From contig NW_002060946.1 in NCBI RefSeq assembly GCF_000150275.1, positions 2,189,454 to 2,253,453 of the forward strand: 64,000 nucleotides of DNA, read 5' to 3'. The DNA is from Trichoplax adhaerens (Eukaryota; Placozoa; Uniplacotomia; Trichoplacea; Trichoplacidae). The position numbers and the translations under genes were made by a program. Shown in pieces: positions 60,050 to 64,000 of this stretch (its first letter is position 1; the number at the start of each line of letters is the position of its first letter). The notes below the pieces were generated by a model, which ran no database searches, was not told the DNA's origin, and saw only the letters and a program-made list of their open reading frames with translations.

Positions 60050-63000
60050 TTAGTGATTTCCAGCAATAAGCTTATAAACCCATTTACTATAATAATTTAC
60101 AATATTTATAGCGATTTCTATTCTATAAGCTAAATTACATACGGTAATTTTGTGCAAAGACATAACTGATTTGAATATTGTGTCGGGTAATATCAAAGGA
60201 TTTTTATTTACTTTAGCAGAAAGCATTTTATTCTGAAGAAGCTCTAGATATACTTTTACCTGCTGAAGAACTGATTGTAGCTTTTCAACCTCTTTAACGT
60301 TCGAACTAGCAAGGCATTTTTCGTTATATGCTGCAACAGTCGCTATGGCAGTTAGTTGTAGATTTTGATGGACATGATTCCACTGATTTTTCCATGCTAG
60401 AATCTAAGCATGCATTTATAGTTAACGAGTTAGTACTGATTTAAAGTACGATGAAACGATTAATTATCAATTAGTATCTCAGTTAACACTACTTGAAATT
60501 AAAAAATAAAAAATAGCGAAACCATAATGAATAAACAATCCTGTCATTACCTTAGGTACAAATAGCATCAGCATTGTGGTTGTGGTGCAAATAATAATGC
60601 AACTACTGATCAAGCAATAACTTGTGGTAACTTGAACGGTGACAGTAATAAATGCAATTAAACCAAGGATACAAAATATCAATATATTATAGATAGAGAA
60701 GGCGATGTATTTAGAATCGTTCAGTCCAGTAATATTGATATTTCGAGTCTCGAACGCCAAGAAACTTCCAAAGACTAATAGCACAAATTTGATAACACAA
60801 ATTGTAGCAAGCCATACTGCTAAATTCTCACAGGAGCAGAAATAGTAAACACTTTGTATTTTATATCTCGGATCAACACCATCCTGAAACAAGAATTGAA
60901 TCATTTTAAAAAGAGCTCCGAGAGCAGCTTATAATACTGATTGGGAAATTAAGTACAATATCGTCTAAGCTATAGTGCTAATTGAAAAGCAAAAGCAATC
61001 TTATACATCTTTAATTTTTGAAAAGAAGTTAGGCATATCTATCCGTATAAAGGAGCTAATCAATAATCCTCTAATCATGCTATAAATTTAATACTAATCA
61101 ACATTAAAAAGGAAACTTTTTTTATCTACCTTTGTAGAAATAATATACCGCTTTTCTTCCATAGGATTGACTTGATTCCATATAATAAAAATTAGGATAT
61201 CAATAAATAGCAACATGCATACTATTGCAATAAGCTGCCAATCTTTTATAGCCTAAATATGCCAAAAAGATAAAATAGCCGCTTACGATCTGGCATATAA
61301 AGCTGATTAACTTTAATCGATGGAGGTAATTTCTAATGTTGACATTTAAAAGCTAGTAGCTATCCTGTCTAGCATTTTTAAGTAAAACAGTATGATTAAG
61401 CTTGGTTAATATAGCCTTTAATAAGAAATCTTACAACTGCTTTGGAAGTTTTATTCGTAAAAATCTTATGGATTCGCCACGTCTTAGCAAATAACGAGCC
61501 GTAAACTAAAGTAAAGCCAGTACAGATGAGCCAAATTTTGGCTTGGCACAATATTTGCATATGTCGTCTTGCGATTTTAGCTGTTTCAAAAGTAAATACG
61601 ATTACATCCAAATAACAAATTATGCAACCAATAATCAAGACGTTGTTCAAGCGTGGACAGGACAACTTTAATTGTCTGTAAAATTGAGAGATACAGAAAA
61701 GAATAAAATAAGTTCTTGTTTTACAGAATCTTTATTACTACTATCACTTCAATATCCGAGAAGAATTGATCTGTAGTAGCCTATCTAATCATATCAAAGG
61801 CTTGACCAATTTTTAACAAGATACTGAAAAAAATTTTAGCTATCCATTCATTAAATTTATTAATACTTGCATCATATGCATACGAGCATATGAATCTATA
61901 ACTTGGAAAAATCTTTATTTAAACTAGTCTAAAAATACCCACTTTTGATTTTTATGCAAGATGTTAAAAATAAAGAAACCAATGGCGGTAATAATGCCAC
62001 AAGTAGCTAAACATGCAAATATGAAACCAGCAGTGTAGGAAATTAGCTGCCTAACTTCCAGTACTTCTGGAGGAGATTTTGGAATAACACCGGCTAAATG
62101 AATGAAAGCAGAATAATATGCATAGAATGTAAACGATGTAATAATGCTTGCTAATGCAGCTATCTGTTAATAGTAATAATTCGCTCAAAGAAAACTAATA
62201 TTAACGGGTGCACTAATTTATGCTAGTTAATTACGCTTACAGTTTCGTCATTTCTACATAATTTTAGCTATTCTTTTTCTAAGTGGGAGTTGAGGTAGCA
62301 GTAAATGAGTACTAAATACTAAGAGAATTCTAGCAGTCTAATGGATAGCTGGTTTAAATATTTTCGAAGCTTATTTCACCACAAGTGTACAAACTGTTAC
62401 ATTTATACGCATATTACTGCAGCTATACACTTAGGCTTAGAATTAACCTAATCAGTAACGTAACCAAATTTAAGCGACTTCGACGTTTTTTAGATTCAAC
62501 AATTTCTTAGAGGTTAGACTATGTAAGATTATAATTAATATACTGGCCTGTTTTCTCATTTATTTCATCAAAATTATGTACTTTAAAATTAGAATTGTAG
62601 CCATAAATTTTCTATCAGCTACTACATTCTGTATGATATATTATATTATATTTCTACGTATTCCTAATTTACTAATTTTGTAAAAATGTTATGAGCTAAG
62701 TAATCTTACGGCATTCGTTCTAACGAAAATAAAAATATTTACATATAAACAAAATTGCACATTTCTACTAAAGAAAAATTTATGGGATCATACTTAATGC
62801 ACTAACTCTTTTGATTTATTTCTTAAAAATTTTAAAATTGCATACTTTGAAATTAGAATTATAGTCATTAATTTGCTAATTTGATATCAGCTGCTATATT
62901 CCTTTTTGATTTGCTATATCTCTAATAAATCCTAATTTACTGATTTTTAAAAATTTTATGAGTTGAATGATCAAATGAAATTCGTCCCAAGGAAATAAAA

Positions 63001-64000
63001 ATACTATACATATAAACAAATTGCGCATTCTATAGTAGAATATTAATTCGTCTTGGAACTAGATTAAAATAATCGTTAGGAGATGTCAGTAATGTTTTGT
63101 ACCTGGCCATGTGATTGGATTATCTTTATAGAATGATACTGATTTCGATTGTATATCGTAGATACCAACTGGAACCATTTCTAGGCTATCATTTCGATCT
63201 GTTTATTTTACCATCATGAAGTAAAAGATAGAGTAGGCATGAATAGGAAATAACAGCACTTTAGCAATATAGAAGATTAATTTAAAGAATTTTTAAAGGC
63301 AATATTATTTTTTGTTGCCATCTTGAAACGGTCATAACAGCAATAACTATTTGAAGGAAGAATAATACTTTTATTCGTGGATTTTAATGCAAGCTAATCC
63401 TATCTTACCTGGTAATTGCAAAATGTGAACATCTTCAATTCTTTCAAACCCATCGTAGCAAACATGACCCTTATGCACAATAGAAATGGTTGTAGGCTAT
63501 AAGTAAAACTTTAAGAAATAACTATCGAAAATTCTTTGTACTAATGACCATATATTATAAGTTTGTTTATGTAAATCAAGTAAAAGTCGCTAGATCTATT
63601 GATGATGTGTGGAAAATGGCGAAGCAATCATGGAAACATATTATGCCTATTATAATTTTAAAGGTATGTGGAATAACGAATAGCAATATTAAACGAGGAA
63701 ACTTTTTAGCATTTGCAACTACAAATCGTGAATACAATTAATGTAAGACTGCCATCATTTCGTTTCTAAGTTAGTTATAATGAATTGGTAGAAAGTTGAA
63801 AGGACTTACGGTTACACCATTAAATGAAGTATTTGTTAGGCTTTCATTTAGAATTGCCATAATAGCTTTATCAGAATAATTGAAATCTAATAAAGATTGG
63901 TTTCTTTTTTTCAATTCCGCATCGGTTTTATTCAAGGCCATAGCCAAAATCCAAACAGCATCGTAGGTATAGCCTTTCATATGATCATGATTGTGTGTAA
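60050..64000 (-). CDS. Metabotropic GABA-B receptor (subunit 2-like), 3' part, partial
   Basis: Inferred exons, complement of 60050..60382 (tentative), 60551..60883, 61130..61252, 61435..61675, 61943..62093, 63103..63198, 63409..63469, 63810..>64000. The 5' part lies beyond the right edge. Seen in order: end of the ligand-binding domain (GYTYDAVW, DFNYSDKAIM, SFNGVT); a WPAGVIPKSPPE linker into TM1; KLSCPRLNNV after TM1; CQAKIWLICTGF in TM3; FAKTWRIHKIF; IKDWQLIAIV in TM4; CSCENLAVWLA before TM5; FLAFETRNI and LNDSKYIAFSIYN; FVPK ending TM7. TWRIHKIF and LNDSKYI are closer to vertebrate GABBR2 than GABBR1. The last exon, phase-compatible, encodes a predicted coiled coil (VKEVEKLQSVLQQ, VYLELLQNKML), as expected for subunit heterodimerisation. 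It is a family C GPCR coupling GABA-type signals to Gi/o. A CAG/GTAAAA inside the last exon could instead be a donor. Confidence 0.85.
62555..63040. repeat. Two-copy tandem duplication in a GABA-B receptor intron, period about 264 bp
   Basis: Two adjacent blocks share TTAGAATT.TAG.CAT, ATCAGCT.CTA.ATTC, TCCTAATTTACT.ATTTT, TTTTATGAGTT/CT and ACATATAAACAAA in the same order. Anchors TAGAATT lie at 62590 and 62854. Roughly 75 percent alike. It lies entirely within the intron before the TM1 exon. Confidence 0.7.

Noticed and set aside
63544-63741. 65-codon plus-strand open frame
   Set aside because: It lies wholly inside an intron of the minus-strand GABA-B receptor gene and has no recognisable feature.
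1-64000. tRNA, rRNA, CRISPR arrays, autonomous transposons or viral genes
   Set aside because: Looked for tRNA B-box/T-loop motifs, regular spacer arrays, and transposase or polymerase motifs; none could be supported by eye.

Overview
This is animal (metazoan) nuclear DNA: AT-rich, with genes broken into many short exons that I spliced by eye. The domains seen (Notch-ligand N-terminal module, EGF, fibronectin III, laminin G, GABA-B-type receptor), the compact introns and the base composition best fit a placozoan (Trichoplax/Hoilungia-like). That is an inference, not a match to a database.

Layout. 0.85-4.3 kb, minus strand: a two-exon gene for an unrecognised membrane protein of about 798 aa. 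4.7-5.9 kb: an old array of about 200-bp degenerate repeats. 6.7-7.4 kb: a broken copy of the alpha/beta-hydrolase gene whose intact exon lies at 11.6-12.4 kb (BPHL/valacyclovirase family, with Cys in place of the nucleophile Ser). 13.5-56.6 kb: a cluster of three paralogous genes here called A (minus, 13.5-20.2 kb), B (plus, 26.4-33.3 kb) and C (plus, 42.2-56.6 kb), plus the relic of a fourth at 38.6 kb. A and B are head to head across 6.2 kb of DNA rich in TACAGTAC-type palindromic repeats; B and C are in tandem. 60-64 kb, minus strand: the 3' part of a metabotropic GABA-B receptor gene running off the right edge.

The A/B/C family is the main result. Each protein starts with a signal peptide and a Notch-ligand N-terminal (MNNL/C2-like) module. 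Then comes only the last two-cysteine remnant of a DSL domain, followed by Delta/Jagged/DLK-like (DOS-type) EGF repeats made from a duplicated three-exon cassette, and then FN3 domains, 18 of 21 of which carry a CxxC motif. B (1 FN3, mucin-like stalk) and C (15 FN3) end in a single transmembrane helix and a cytoplasmic tail with tyrosine motifs. A (5 FN3) has no membrane helix and ends in a laminin G domain, so it looks secreted. The canonical DSL receptor-binding core is absent in all three, and the loss lies inside a single exon. This suggests a locally expanded set of Notch-ligand-derived adhesion or recognition proteins, with soluble and membrane-bound members and possible tyrosine-kinase signalling.

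All exon boundaries are inferred from GT/AG signals, phase agreement and homology between paralogs. The phases close correctly across every joined exon set, but transcripts would be needed to confirm them.
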